Source: an uncultured Pelagibacteraceae bacterium
GTDB lineage: Bacteria; Pseudomonadota; Alphaproteobacteria; Pelagibacterales; Pelagibacteraceae
Direction of reading: 5' to 3'
Assembly (NCBI GenBank): GCA_902577625.1
Contig: CACGZX010000003.1
Location: 1 to 54,800 of the forward strand
DNA: 54,800 nucleotides
The notes beneath the pieces were generated by a model. That model was not told the origin of the DNA. It did not search any database and saw only the letters and a list, made by a program, of their open reading frames with translations. Made by a program: the position numbers and the translations under genes. Below, piece by piece: positions 8,421-18,347 of this stretch; position 1 is the stretch's first letter; the number at the start of each line of letters is the position of its first letter.

Positions 8421-10325
8421 ATGAATTTTAAAAATTTAGCTATGTGGGCTGTAATAGTTTTTTTAACTATCGGTTTATACAATATGTTTAAAAATCCACA
8501 AGGCTCAATGGGACAGAATAATAATATAATTTTTTCAGAATTTTTATCAGAAGTAGATAATGGAAGAGTGGTTCAAGTAGAAATTCAAGGAAATAGAATT
8601 AAAGGAATAATGTCTAATGGTGAAAAGTTTTCAACTTATTCACCGAACGATCCTAATTTGATTGAAAAATTATCAAATAAAGGAGTTAGCATTTCAGCAT
8701 CTCCGCTAGAAGAAAAAATGCCTTCACTACTTGGAGTACTTTTGTCATGGTTTCCTATGTTGTTGCTAATAGCAGTATGGATATTTTTCATGAGACAAAT
8801 GCAGGGTGGAAAAGGTGGAGCAATGGGATTTGGAAAATCAAAAGCTAAAATGATGAATGAGTTGAAAGGAAAAGTAACTTTTAATGATGTTGCTGGTGTT
8901 GAAGAAGCAAAAGAAGAAGTAGAAGAGGTAGTAGAATTTTTAAAAGATCCAAAAAAATTTAGTAGACTTGGTGGAAAAATCCCAAGAGGTTGTTTATTAG
9001 TAGGCCCACCAGGTACAGGAAAAACTTTATTAGCTAGAGCTATAGCGGGAGAAGCTGGAGTTCCTTTTTTTACAATTTCAGGATCAGATTTTGTAGAAAT
9101 GTTTGTAGGTGTAGGCGCTTCAAGAGTAAGAGATATGTTTGAGCAAGGAAAAAAACATTCTCCTTGCATTATATTTATTGATGAAATTGATGCAGTTGGA
9201 AGAAGTAGGGGCGCTGGACTAGGTGGAGGAAATGATGAAAGAGAACAAACTTTAAACCAGCTGTTAGTTGAAATGGATGGTTTTGATACAAACGAGGGAG
9301 TAATTATCATTGCAGCAACAAACAGGCCAGATGTTTTAGATCCGGCACTTTTAAGACCAGGAAGATTTGATAGACAGGTAGTTGTTTCAAACCCAGATAT
9401 TCTTGGAAGAGAAAAAATTCTTAAGGTTCATGCTAAGAAAATTTCAATGGCACCAGATGTGAATTTAAGGACTGTAGCTAGAGGAACTCCAGGTTTTTCG
9501 GGTGCAGATCTTGCAAACTTAGTTAATGAGTCTGCATTATTGGCAGCAAGAAAAAATAAAAGAATTGTTACAAATCAAGAATTTGAAGAAGCAAAAGATA
9601 AGGTCATGATGGGAGCGGAAAGACGTTCAATGGTTATGACTGAAGATGAAAAAAAATTAACTGCATATCATGAAGGTGGGCATGCTTTAGTTTCATTTAA
9701 TATGCCTAGCTATGATCCAATTCATAAAGCAACAATAATTCCAAGAGGAAGAGCGCTTGGTATGGTGATGAATTTACCTGAAAGAGATAAGCACGGCCAC
9801 TCTATTAAATATCTTAAAGCTAGATTAGCTGTTTGTTTTGGAGGTAGAGTTGCGGAAGAAATAATATTTGGAAAAGATAATATATCAACTGGTGCAGGAG
9901 GTGGAAGCGGTTCAGATATAAATCAAGCCACTCAACTTGCTAGAGCAATGGTAACAAAATATGGAATGAGTGAGGAATTAGGGCCTGTAGAATATGGGGA
10001 AAATCAAGAAGAGGTATTTTTAGGAAGATCAGTAACTCAAACACAAAGTGTTTCAGAAGCTGTTGCACAAAAAATAGATAAAGAAATACGAAAATTAGTT
10101 GATGAAGGATACAACCAAGCAAAACAAATTTTATCAAGCAAAATCGATGATTTGCATAAAATAGCTAAAGCTTTATTAACTTATGAAACTTTAACTGGTG
10201 AAGAAATTGAAAATATAATTAATAAGAATAAATATCCAACAAATAAAGAAGATTTAAAAGTCGAAGAAGATAAAGATACTTCAGCTCTTGGCTCAATAGG
10301 ACTTAAACCAAAAATTGTTCATTAA
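8421..10325 (+). CDS. ftsH: ATP-dependent zinc metalloprotease FtsH
   Basis: 634 residues. Two membrane helices (about 5-22 and 103-124) flank a periplasmic domain. The AAA+ module has Walker A GPPGTGKT at 195-202, Walker [10 protein letters not shown] and the [21 protein letters not shown] region. The peptidase has HEGGH where E. coli has HEAGH. It degrades membrane proteins and, in other proteobacteria, short-lived regulators including RpoH, which is also encoded in this window. It follows tilS with a 64-bp gap, the usual alphaproteobacterial order. HflK/HflC, its membrane partners, are at 35912-37861. Confidence 0.97.
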   Translation: MNFKNLAMWAVIVFLTIGLYNMFKNPQGSMGQNNNIIFSEFLSEVDNGRVVQVEIQGNRIKGIMSNGEKFSTYSPNDPNLIEKLSNKGVSISASPLEEKMPSLLGVLLSWFPMLLLIAVWIFFMRQMQGGKGGAMGFGKSKAKMMNELKGKVTFNDVAGVEEAKEEVEEVVEFLKDPKKFSRLGGKIPRGCLLVGPPGTGKTLLARAIAGEAGVPFFTISGSDFVEMFVGVGASRVRDMFEQGKKHSPCIIFIDEIDAVGRSRGAGLGGGNDEREQTLNQLLVEMDGFDTNEGVIIIAATNRPDVLDPALLRPGRFDRQVVVSNPDILGREKILKVHAKKISMAPDVNLRTVARGTPGFSGADLANLVNESALLAARKNKRIVTNQEFEEAKDKVMMGAERRSMVMTEDEKKLTAYHEGGHALVSFNMPSYDPIHKATIIPRGRALGMVMNLPERDKHGHSIKYLKARLAVCFGGRVAEEIIFGKDNISTGAGGGSGSDINQATQLARAMVTKYGMSEELGPVEYGENQEEVFLGRSVTQTQSVSEAVAQKIDKEIRKLVDEGYNQAKQILSSKIDDLHKIAKALLTYETLTGEEIENIINKNKYPTNKEDLKVEEDKDTSALGSIGLKPKIVH

Positions 10326-10331
10326 GCCATA

Positions 10332-11384
10332 ATGAAAAAATATTACACAAGAGCGTGTAATTTTTATTATGGTTCAATATCAAAAGAAAAAATTAAAAAA
10401 AAATTGTCATTTCCATTAAGTGGAAATGGTTTTATATCATTTGACACAATAGAAATCATAAATAGAAAATACAAAAAAAAAATTCATATAAGAGAAATAA
10501 AAAACCAGAGCAGAGAAATTAAAAGAAAAATTAAAGAAGATATTAAATTAATTACAAAAAAAAAAAAAATTAAAGGATTAAATTTTACAAATTTACCTAT
10601 TTTAATGGGAGTAATTAATTTAACACCTGATAGTTTTTCTGATGGTGGACAATATAATAAAAATAATTCTGGTTTTAATCACGCAAATTACTTAATAAAA
10701 AAAGGATCTAAAATTTTAGATATAGGTGGAGAGTCAACAAGACCAGGAGCTAAAGAAATTAGTAAAAAAGTAGAGTGGAGAAGAATTAGCAAAACTTTAA
10801 AAAAACTCAATAAATTAAATAAATTTATTTCTTTAGATACTCGAAAAAGTTGGATTATGGAAAAAGGAATAAATAATAAAGTAAATTTGATAAATGATGT
10901 TTCTGGTTTCGAGCATGATGCAAATACTATTAATGTTTTAAAAAACCACAAAACTCCATTTGTTATTCACCATATGCAAGGGACACCAAAAAATATGCAA
11001 AAAAATCCAAGGTATAAAAATATTCTCCTAGATATTTATGATTATTTTGAAAAAAAAATAAAAAAAATAAGGTCTTTAGGTATTAAACACAATAGTATTA
11101 TTTTGGACCCAGGTATTGGATTTGGTAAAAACTTGAAACATAATATGACCTTAATTAACAATATTTCTATTTTCCACTCACTTGGATTTCCTATAATGTT
11201 AGGAATTTCTAGAAAAAGTTTTATTAGAGAGATATCTGGGAATAATGACAGCAAAGAAAGATTAGGTGGTACAATATCATCTAGTTTATATGCAATGACA
11301 CAAGGAGTTCAAATATTAAGAGTTCACGATGTGAATGAAGTGAATCAGAGTATAAAAGTTTTTAAATCATTAAACTTTAAATAA
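10332..11384 (+). CDS. folP: dihydropteroate synthase FolP with N-terminal extension
   Basis: Makes dihydropteroate from p-aminobenzoate and hydroxymethyl-dihydropterin-PP. Core motifs are clear: LMGVINLTPDSFSDGG (91-106), DIGGESTRPGA, SLDTRKS, LINDVSGF, HHMQGTP, DPGIGFGK and the C-terminal RVHDV. At 350 residues it is longer than the common ~280; the first ~85 residues are a very basic extension (many K/R) whose role I do not recognise. A run of 14 A (10556-10569) encodes part of this extension. It starts 6 bp after ftsH and its TAA overlaps the glmM ATG by one base. Confidence 0.94.
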   Translation: MKKYYTRACNFYYGSISKEKIKKKLSFPLSGNGFISFDTIEIINRKYKKKIHIREIKNQSREIKRKIKEDIKLITKKKKIKGLNFTNLPILMGVINLTPDSFSDGGQYNKNNSGFNHANYLIKKGSKILDIGGESTRPGAKEISKKVEWRRISKTLKKLNKLNKFISLDTRKSWIMEKGINNKVNLINDVSGFEHDANTINVLKNHKTPFVIHHMQGTPKNMQKNPRYKNILLDIYDYFEKKIKKIRSLGIKHNSIILDPGIGFGKNLKHNMTLINNISIFHSLGFPIMLGISRKSFIREISGNNDSKERLGGTISSSLYAMTQGVQILRVHDVNEVNQSIKVFKSLNFK

Positions 11385-12718
11385 TGTCAAAAAAATATTT
11401 TGGAACCGATGGAATCAGGGGCAGAGTTAACCAAGGAAATATAAATGGAGAAATGTTCTTCAAGTTTGGATTAGCTGCGGGAACTTATTTTAAAAATTTA
11501 AAAAAAACTAAACAAACAGCAATTATTGCTAAAGATACTAGATTGTCGGGTTATACTTTAGAGCCAGCTTTAGTATCTGGCTTAGCTTCTGCAGGAATGC
11601 ACGTTTATACACTAGGTCCTTTGCCAACTAACGGTCTTGCAATGTTAACCAAAAGAATGAAGGCAAATATGGGTATTATGATAACTGCATCTCATAATCC
11701 TTATTTTGATAATGGATTAAAATTATTTGGACCTGACGGTCTAAAATTATCCGATAAAATTGAGAAGAAAATTGAAAAATTAATAGATTCAAAAATAACA
11801 AACAATCTATCTAAACCAAATATTCTTGGAAGAGTAAAAAGGTTAGAGAATGCTAATGATAGCTATATTAAAATTTTAAAATCTAATTTTCCAAGTAACT
11901 TTAGCTTAAAAGGGATTAAAATAGCCATAGATTGTGCAAATGGTGCTGGATATAAATCAGGACCCAAACTTTTAAAATCCTTGGGGGCAAAAGTTTATAA
12001 TGCTGGTACGTCTCCTAATGGATTAAATATTAATGAAAATTGTGGATCTACTTTTCCTAAAAAGATTAAATATTTAGTTAAAAAACATAGAGTAGATTTA
12101 GGTATTTCTTTAGATGGTGATGCTGACAGAATCATTCTATGCGATGAGAAGGGGACCATAGTTGATGGTGATCAGATTATAGCAATGCTTGCGAATAGAT
12201 GGAAAAGAAAAAAAATTCTTAAAGGTGGAGTAATTGGAACTTTAATGTCTAATTATGGACTGCAAAATTATTTTAAAGAAAAAAAAATAAAGTTTATAAG
12301 AGCAAATGTTGGAGATAGATATGTTAAAGAAAAAATGCAAAAAAATAATTTTAATTTAGGAGGAGAACAATCAGGTCATATTATATTAGGAAAATTTGCA
12401 ACTACAGGTGACGGACTTTTAGTAGCTTTAGAAGTTTTATTTTCAATGAGAAAAGGTAAAAAGGCCAGTGAATTATTAAATATTTTCAAACCTATGCCTC
12501 AAATTCTAGAAAACATTATTGTAAGAGATAAAAATATAATAAATGAACCAAACTCTAAAAAAGCAATAAAAAAAGCAAATAATTTAATGGGTCGAAATGG
12601 AAGGCTTCTGGTAAGAAAATCTGGCACAGAACCAAAAATAAGAATTATGGGCGAGTCTCATAATAAAAAATTAATTTTAAAATGTATAAAAATAATTAAA
12701 AGATCAATAAAATATTGA
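11384..12718 (+). CDS. glmM: phosphoglucosamine mutase GlmM
   Basis: 444 residues. Interconverts glucosamine-6-P and glucosamine-1-P on the way to UDP-GlcNAc for peptidoglycan and lipid A. N-terminus YFGTDGIRG; phospho-acceptor Ser103 in TASHNPYFDNG; metal-binding DGDAD at 244-248; sugar-binding GGEQSGH; phosphate-binding RKSGTEPKIR near the C-terminus. Overlaps folP by 1 bp and thiD by 4 bp (TTGA). Confidence 0.96.
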   Translation: MSKKYFGTDGIRGRVNQGNINGEMFFKFGLAAGTYFKNLKKTKQTAIIAKDTRLSGYTLEPALVSGLASAGMHVYTLGPLPTNGLAMLTKRMKANMGIMITASHNPYFDNGLKLFGPDGLKLSDKIEKKIEKLIDSKITNNLSKPNILGRVKRLENANDSYIKILKSNFPSNFSLKGIKIAIDCANGAGYKSGPKLLKSLGAKVYNAGTSPNGLNINENCGSTFPKKIKYLVKKHRVDLGISLDGDADRIILCDEKGTIVDGDQIIAMLANRWKRKKILKGGVIGTLMSNYGLQNYFKEKKIKFIRANVGDRYVKEKMQKNNFNLGGEQSGHIILGKFATTGDGLLVALEVLFSMRKGKKASELLNIFKPMPQILENIIVRDKNIINEPNSKKAIKKANNLMGRNGRLLVRKSGTEPKIRIMGESHNKKLILKCIKIIKRSIKY

Positions 12719-13527
12719 AACCTAAATCAAAAATTTTAATAATTGCTGGATCAGACTCCTCTGGAGGAGCGGGCATACAAGCTGATATAAAAACTGTTAC
12801 TGCTCTTGGTTCATATGCTATGACCGCAATAACAGCTGTAACATCACAAAATACTACCGGTGTAAAATCAATCTTACCTATAAAACCAATTGAAATATCA
12901 AAGCAGATAGAATTCACTTCAAAAGATATTAAACCTGATGCAATTAAAATTGGTATGCTTCACTCGGCCGAAGTAATTAATGCAGTTTTAAAGTCTTTAA
13001 ATAAAATAAATATAAAGAAAGTTATTTTAGATCCAGTAATGGTTGCTAAAGGAGGGACTAAATTAATTGATAATAGCTCAATTAAAATTTTAAAATCAAA
13101 GCTTATAAAAAAAGTTAGTTTAATAACACCAAATATCCCTGAAGCGGAAATTTTAACTAAAATAAGCATCTCCTCCACAGATGAAATGATTCATGCAGCA
13201 AAAATTTTAATTCAATTGGGAGCAAAAAATGTATTAATAAAAGGTGGACATCTTAAATCAAGAATTATGTACGATGTTTTTTTAAATAGAAATGAAATAG
13301 TAGTTTTTAAAAACAAAAAAGTTCATACAAAAAATACTCATGGTACCGGATGCACATTATCTAGTGCTATTGCCACATATTTCTCATGTGGAAAAACATT
13401 AAAGAAATCTTGTGAGATGGCGATTAAGTATGTTAACCATTCAATTGGTACAGGACCAATGTATGGCAAAGGTAGTGGACCAATAAATCATTTGAGTACA
13501 ATAGATATTAATAAAAAGTTTAAATGA
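12715..13527 (+). CDS. thiD: hydroxymethylpyrimidine/phosphomethylpyrimidine kinase ThiD
   Basis: 270 residues, starting at TTG (TTGA overlap with glmM). Ribokinase-fold motifs are [17 protein letters not shown] at the N-terminus and [17 protein letters not shown] with the catalytic Asp/Cys-loop region near 215-230. It phosphorylates HMP and HMP-P for thiamine synthesis. Cultured SAR11 strains are known to lack de novo HMP synthesis and to take HMP up, so this kinase would be the entry point; that link is established for the group, not visible here. No other thiamine gene is adjacent. ATGA overlap with purA. Confidence 0.92.
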   Translation: MKPKSKILIIAGSDSSGGAGIQADIKTVTALGSYAMTAITAVTSQNTTGVKSILPIKPIEISKQIEFTSKDIKPDAIKIGMLHSAEVINAVLKSLNKINIKKVILDPVMVAKGGTKLIDNSSIKILKSKLIKKVSLITPNIPEAEILTKISISSTDEMIHAAKILIQLGAKNVLIKGGHLKSRIMYDVFLNRNEIVVFKNKKVHTKNTHGTGCTLSSAIATYFSCGKTLKKSCEMAIKYVNHSIGTGPMYGKGSGPINHLSTIDINKKFK

Positions 13528-14816
13528 AAAATGTAGCTGTTGTTGGGTCTCAGTGGGGAGATGAAGGCAAAGGAAAGATTGTTGACTGGCTTTCTAGTCA
13601 GGCCGATATAGTTGTAAGATTTCAAGGTGGGCATAACGCGGGACATACTTTAGTAATTGATGGTGTTACATATAAACTAAGGTTGCTACCTTCTGGGATT
13701 GTAAGAAAAGATAAAATTTCAATTATTGGAAATGGTGTTGTTGTTGATCCTTGGGCTTTATTAGATGAAATTAAAGAAATTAAATCAAAAGGTGTTGAAA
13801 TAACTCCAAAAAACTTAATTGTTTCGGAGGCTGCGAATTTAATTTTACCATTTCATAGAGAAATGGATGAAATAAGAGAAGATGCAGCAGGCAAATCTAA
13901 AATAGGAACTACAAGAAGAGGAATTGGTCCAGCATATGAAGATAAAGTTGGTAGAAGATCAATAAGGGTTATGGATTTAGTTTCAGAAAAAAATCTAGAT
14001 AATAGATTAGAAACAGTTTTAATACATCACAATGCAATAAGAAAAGGTTTAGGAAAAGAAATTTATAAAAAAGATAAACTAAAACAAGACTTGTTAAAGA
14101 TAGCTCCAGAAATCTTAAAATACTCTAAGCCAGTATGGAGAAAAATAGATGAATTTAAATCACAAGGAAAAAAAATATTATTTGAAGGTGCTCAGGGTAT
14201 TTTACTTGATGTTGATCATGGCACATATCCATTTGTTACATCATCAAACACAGTTGCTTCAGCTGCAGCGACAGGTTCTGGCTGTGGACCTAATTCAATA
14301 AATTATGTTTTGGGTATCACCAAAGCTTATACCACTAGAGTTGGAGAGGGTCCTTTCCCAACAGAATTAAAAGATGAAATTGGAGAAAAACTAGGATCTG
14401 TAGGAAAAGAATTTGGGACTGTTACGAGTAGAAAAAGAAGATGTGGATGGTTTGACGGAATTTTAGTAAGGCAAACAATTAAAATTGCTGGAATAAATGG
14501 AATAGCATTAACCAAACTAGATGTTTTAGATCAATTAGATGAAATTAAAATGTGTATTGCTTATGAAATTAATGGAAAAAAATTTGATTATTTACCTGCA
14601 TCTGTAGAAGATCAAATTAAAGCAAAACCTATTTATAAAAATTTTAAAGGCTGGAATTGTTCGACTAAGGGAATAAAAAAATTTGATGATCTCCCAGATA
14701 ATGCCAAAAATTATATCAAAGAATTAGAAAAATTTATTGAAACAAAAGTTGCTAGTATTTCCACAAGCCCTGAAAGAAATGATACTATATTAGTAGTTGA
14801 CCCTTTTAGTACCTAA
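13524..14816 (+). CDS. purA: adenylosuccinate synthetase PurA
   Basis: 430 residues. Converts IMP + Asp + GTP to adenylosuccinate, the first step to AMP. Signatures: [17 protein letters not shown] at the N-terminus, [24 protein letters not shown] and the [23 protein letters not shown] block. Last gene of the plus-strand run that began with the tol genes; its stop overlaps the convergent rpoH stop by 4 bp. Confidence 0.97.
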   Translation: MKNVAVVGSQWGDEGKGKIVDWLSSQADIVVRFQGGHNAGHTLVIDGVTYKLRLLPSGIVRKDKISIIGNGVVVDPWALLDEIKEIKSKGVEITPKNLIVSEAANLILPFHREMDEIREDAAGKSKIGTTRRGIGPAYEDKVGRRSIRVMDLVSEKNLDNRLETVLIHHNAIRKGLGKEIYKKDKLKQDLLKIAPEILKYSKPVWRKIDEFKSQGKKILFEGAQGILLDVDHGTYPFVTSSNTVASAAATGSGCGPNSINYVLGITKAYTTRVGEGPFPTELKDEIGEKLGSVGKEFGTVTSRKRRCGWFDGILVRQTIKIAGINGIALTKLDVLDQLDEIKMCIAYEINGKKFDYLPASVEDQIKAKPIYKNFKGWNCSTKGIKKFDDLPDNAKNYIKELEKFIETKVASISTSPERNDTILVVDPFST

Positions 14817-15706
14817 TTTACTGGAAGAAGATTTTTTGATTTTGCCGAGTTGAGCATGTGTTTTTGTAACTTTTCAAAAGCTTTATTTTCTATCTGCCTA
14901 ATTCTTTCTCTACTTATTTTAAATTTTTTACTTAAATCTTCTAATGTTGAAGGTTCGTCAGTTAAACGTCTTGAATATAATATTTCTTTTTCTCTATCAT
15001 TTAAAATTTTTATTGAATCTTTTAAAAGGTCTTTTCTTTGATCCATTTCTTCTTTTTGAGCAAATTTAAGTTCTTGATCCATTTCTTTATCAACTACCCA
15101 ATCTTGCCATTGGTCTCCATCTTCCCCAACAGGAGCATTTAGAGAATGTTCTTTGCCAGACAATCTTCTATTCATAGAAATAACTTCGTCTTCTTTAACA
15201 TTCAATTTATTTGCAATTTCTGCCACTTGTTCATTTTTTAAATCACCCTCGTTTTTTGGAGCAATTTGATTTTTTAATTTTTTTAAATTAAAAAATAGTT
15301 TTTTTTGGGCTGTAGTTGTTCCGATTTTGACAAGACTCCAAGATCTCAAAATATATTCTTGTATAGAAGCTTTAATCCACCACATTGCATAAGTAGCAAG
15401 TCTAAAACCTTTTTCAGGTTCAAACTTTTTTACTGCTTGCATTAAACCAACATTGCCTTCTGATATCATTTCGTTAACTGGTAAACCATATCCTTTGTAC
15501 CCCATTGCAATTTTAGCTACCAATCTTAAATGGCTAGTAACTAATTTTTCTGCAGATTTTAAATTCCCAGTTTGCTTCCAATTTTTTGCAAGCATATATT
15601 CTTCTTCAGCATCTAGCATAGGGAATTTTTTTATTTGAGCTAAATAAGCTGATAGCCCACCTTCATTTGAAAGTATTGGCAGATTATAGTTTTTTGTAGT
15701 ACTCAT
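14813..15706 (-). CDS. rpoH: RNA polymerase heat-shock sigma factor RpoH (sigma32)
   Basis: 297 residues. Region 2 ([40 protein letters not shown]) and region 4 helix-turn-helix ([24 protein letters not shown]) are clear. The sigma32-specific RpoH box is present as QKKLFFNLK at 134-142, separating it from RpoD. It directs RNA polymerase to heat-shock promoters; in other proteobacteria it is degraded by FtsH, also encoded here. Convergent with purA; 43 bp separate it from the upstream pseudouridine synthase gene on the same strand. Confidence 0.95.
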   Translation of the reverse strand: MSTTKNYNLPILSNEGGLSAYLAQIKKFPMLDAEEEYMLAKNWKQTGNLKSAEKLVTSHLRLVAKIAMGYKGYGLPVNEMISEGNVGLMQAVKKFEPEKGFRLATYAMWWIKASIQEYILRSWSLVKIGTTTAQKKLFFNLKKLKNQIAPKNEGDLKNEQVAEIANKLNVKEDEVISMNRRLSGKEHSLNAPVGEDGDQWQDWVVDKEMDQELKFAQKEEMDQRKDLLKDSIKILNDREKEILYSRRLTDEPSTLEDLSKKFKISRERIRQIENKAFEKLQKHMLNSAKSKNLLPVN

Positions 15707-15749
15707 TTTAGTTATTTATTTAATTAAGAAAATTAATTTTACAATCGTT

Positions 15750-16730
15750 TTATTTGCTTAATTTTCTTAAGCTTTTTAAAATTTTTTCAAGTTCCTGTGG
15801 CAAAATTGAGGTAAACTCAAGTTCTTTTCCAGATTTTGGGTGTACAAATCCTAAAATTTTAGCGTGCAAGAATTGTCTATCTAAGTTTAAAATCATTTTT
15901 TCTAATTCTAAATCAATATTTTTTATTTTTTTAAATTTTTTTTTATATTTTTTATCTCCCAAAATATTATTTCCTTTGTTACTCATGTGGACTCTTATTT
16001 GATGCGTTCTTCCAGTTTCAAGTTTACATTCTATAAAACTAAAAGTCGGAATTTTGTTGTTTTCAAAAACTTCTAAAGTTTTATAATTTGTAATTGCTTT
16101 TTTTCCTTTAGTTAGACCCACCTCCATAAGCTGTCTATTTTTTGAGCTTCTTGTTATTAATGTTTCGATTTTACCAAACTGAGGTCTTAATTTACCCCAA
16201 ATAAGTGTTTGATAGACTCTTTTTATTGAATGTTCGCTGAACTGATTTGATAATTTTTCATGGCTAATATTATTTTTTGCAACAACAACCAAACCTGATG
16301 TGTCTTTATCTATTCTATGAACAATTCCCGGTCTAAGTTCATCACCAATGTTAGATAAATTTTTACTATCATAATTTATTAGAGCATTAACCAAAGTCTT
16401 ATCATAGTTGCCTGCTCCAGGATGCATAGAAATCCCAGCAGGTTTATTCACAATTATTAAATCTTTATCTTCATATATAATATCTAGTTTAAAGTTAAAT
16501 GGTTTTAATGAAGCTTTTTTGGGTTCTGGTATTTCAAGATCAATGTAGTCATCAGTAGAAACTTTTTTAGATGGGTCAGTGGTAGTTTTTTTATTAATTT
16601 TTAATTTTTTATTTAAGATTAAATTTTTTATTCTAGTTCTGCTAAGATTTTTTTCTTTATTTGATATAAATTGATCTACTCTTTGACTGTTTTCGTCTTC
16701 TTTAACAATTAAATTAATGATATTTTCCAT
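15750..16730 (-). CDS. RluA/RluD-family 23S rRNA pseudouridine synthase
   Basis: 326 residues. N-terminal S4 RNA-binding domain (about 15-70) and a catalytic domain with GIVHRIDKDTSGLVVVAKN, whose Asp141 is the expected nucleophile; TLIWGKLRP, LETGRTHQIRVHM and an AGISMHPGAGN segment follow. Length and N-terminal S4 domain suit RluD, which modifies helix 69 of 23S rRNA, but RluC or other paralogues cannot be excluded. Its start is only 23 bp from the divergent tRNA-Arg, so its promoter probably overlaps the tRNA gene. Confidence 0.88.
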   Translation of the reverse strand: MENIINLIVKEDENSQRVDQFISNKEKNLSRTRIKNLILNKKLKINKKTTTDPSKKVSTDDYIDLEIPEPKKASLKPFNFKLDIIYEDKDLIIVNKPAGISMHPGAGNYDKTLVNALINYDSKNLSNIGDELRPGIVHRIDKDTSGLVVVAKNNISHEKLSNQFSEHSIKRVYQTLIWGKLRPQFGKIETLITRSSKNRQLMEVGLTKGKKAITNYKTLEVFENNKIPTFSFIECKLETGRTHQIRVHMSNKGNNILGDKKYKKKFKKIKNIDLELEKMILNLDRQFLHAKILGFVHPKSGKELEFTSILPQELEKILKSLRKLSK

Positions 16731-16753
16731 AAATTATAATATTAATACTATAT

Positions 16754-16830
16754 GCGCTTGTAGCTCAACTGGATAGAGCGCCTGACTTCGGATCAGGAGG
16801 TTCTGGGTTCGACTCCTAGCAGGCGCACCA
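16754..16830 (+). tRNA. tRNA-Arg (anticodon UCG)
   Basis: 77 nt with encoded CCA. Acceptor GCGCTTG pairs with CAGGCGC; the D-stem is GCTC/GAGC; the anticodon arm CCTGA-CTTCGGA-TCAGG gives anticodon TCG, reading CGA and probably CGG; the T-arm is CTGGG-TTCGACT-CCTAG. A perfect TATAAT lies at 16735-16740, with the tRNA beginning about 13 bp downstream of it. The 3' CCA ends one base before the stop of the convergent permease gene. Confidence 0.95.
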
Positions 16831-16831
16831 T

Positions 16832-17623
16832 TTATTCACCAATATTAATTAAAGTACCCTTTTTTCGAGCTTTACTAAAAGAGTAGTAAAATAAACAAAC
16901 TGAAATAAACAAATACAATCCATTTAAATAAAATGCTTTAAAAATACTTTCTACATTTACAGTTCCGTCAATTAAAATACTTCTTGCTTCTTCAAATATA
17001 TAAACTAGTGGAAGCATATAGGCAATTTTTTGAAATATTTCGGGCAATATTTCTATAGGATAGTAGATACAGCCAAAAGGTGCTAACAAAAACATTGTTG
17101 ACCAAGCAATGTTCTCAAATGATGGTCCAAATCTTAATAATCCAGACGATACAAGTATACCCAAAGTTATTCCAAATATATAAAGACTTAAGAATAATAA
17201 GAATAAGCTTAAGCCTAGATCTAATATAGAAATTCCAAATAGAGGAGAGGTTAATAAAATTGCAGGAATTAAACCGATAAGTGCTCTAATTAAAGCAGTG
17301 AATATTAGTGAGATTAAAATTTCACTTTTCTTAATTGGTGCAATAAACAAGTTTGTAAAATTTCTACTCCATATTTCTTCTAAAAATAACATATTAAAAC
17401 CAATACTGGTTCTAAATAAAAAATCATAGAGTATTGCACATGTTAATATTACTCCAACCGCATTATTATAGTAAGAACTATAGGTAGAAAAGAAGTTTGA
17501 GATAAATCCCCATAAGGTTATTTGTATACTTGGCCAGTAAATCAAGTCTAGTATTCTAGGAAAAGATCTAGTTATTAAAAAAAAATGTCTTAAAAAAAGC
17601 CCGTACATTCTACCTAAATTCAT
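16832..17623 (-). CDS. ABC-2 type transporter permease
   Basis: 263 residues with six predicted hydrophobic segments, the ABC-2 membrane family arrangement (RSFPRILDLIYWPSIQITLWGFISNFF; FLLAPFGCIYYPIEILPEIFQKIAYMLPLVYIFEEAR, the latter resembling the conserved ABC-2 signature with its PxxxLP-like turn). Pairs with the ATPase encoded 1 bp upstream to form an exporter. The substrate is not readable; homologues of this type export lipids, polysaccharides or drugs. Its stop codon lies one base from the tRNA-Arg on the other strand. Confidence 0.85.
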   Translation of the reverse strand: MNLGRMYGLFLRHFFLITRSFPRILDLIYWPSIQITLWGFISNFFSTYSSYYNNAVGVILTCAILYDFLFRTSIGFNMLFLEEIWSRNFTNLFIAPIKKSEILISLIFTALIRALIGLIPAILLTSPLFGISILDLGLSLFLLFLSLYIFGITLGILVSSGLLRFGPSFENIAWSTMFLLAPFGCIYYPIEILPEIFQKIAYMLPLVYIFEEARSILIDGTVNVESIFKAFYLNGLYLFISVCLFYYSFSKARKKGTLINIGE

Positions 17624-17624
17624 T

Positions 17625-18347
17625 TTAATTCCTCACCAATTTTAAAAAAACTTCCTCTAAATTTTTTCTTCCATGTTTTTTAATTAAATCATTTGGTTTA
17701 CCACGGTCTATTATTAAACCATTTTTCATCATCATTATTGAGGAGCACAATCTAGTGACCTCGTCCATGTTATGAGAAGCCAATAAGATTGATACTTTTT
17801 TTTCTTTTTTATAATTTTCTAGAAATGTTCTAACAAAATCTCCTATCTCAGGATCCAAAGATGCCGTAGGCTCATCAAGTAACAATACACTAGGGTCATT
17901 AATTATTGCTTTTGCTAAACTTATTCTATTTTTCTGTCCAGATGACAATTCTCCAGTAACTCTATTAAGTAAATTCTCTAATCTTAATTTACTAACTAAA
18001 TAATCTATCTTTTCATTTAAATTTTTTACAGAATAAAGCCTGCCGTATACAATTAAATTTTGCTTTACGGTTAATTTTTTTGGTAATTCTATATACGGAG
18101 AAATAAAATTTATTTTTTTTAAAATTTCAATTGGATTTTTTTCAATTTTTAATCCATTAATTAATACTTCACCGCTTGAAGGTTTTAATAAACCCAATAT
18201 CATTCCAATTGTTGTAGTTTTTCCAGATCCATTTGGCCCAAGTAAACCGATGATCTCATTTTCTCTAATTTCAAAGCTAATATTTTTAACAGCTTCTTTT
18301 GTTCCATAAGATTTTTTAAGATTAATAACTTTTATAGAATTTTGCAT
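17625..18347 (-). CDS. ABC transporter ATP-binding protein (ABC-2 exporter partner)
   Basis: 240 residues. Walker A GPNGSGKTT at 37-45, signature LSSGQKNRISLAKA, Walker B LLLDEPTASLDPE and H-loop LASHNMDEV are all intact. It energises the permease encoded directly downstream. The start codon overlaps the tsaC stop by 1 bp, so tsaC and both transporter genes probably share a transcript. Confidence 0.92.
   Translation of the reverse strand: MQNSIKVINLKKSYGTKEAVKNISFEIRENEIIGLLGPNGSGKTTTIGMILGLLKPSSGEVLINGLKIEKNPIEILKKINFISPYIELPKKLTVKQNLIVYGRLYSVKNLNEKIDYLVSKLRLENLLNRVTGELSSGQKNRISLAKAIINDPSVLLLDEPTASLDPEIGDFVRTFLENYKKEKKVSILLASHNMDEVTRLCSSIMMMKNGLIIDRGKPNDLIKKHGRKNLEEVFLKLVRN

Noticed and set aside
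8636-9310. 224-residue minus-strand ORF opposite ftsH
   Set aside because: Lies wholly inside the strongly supported ftsH gene; Ser/Pro/Phe-rich composition is that of a reverse-frame shadow with no recognisable domain.
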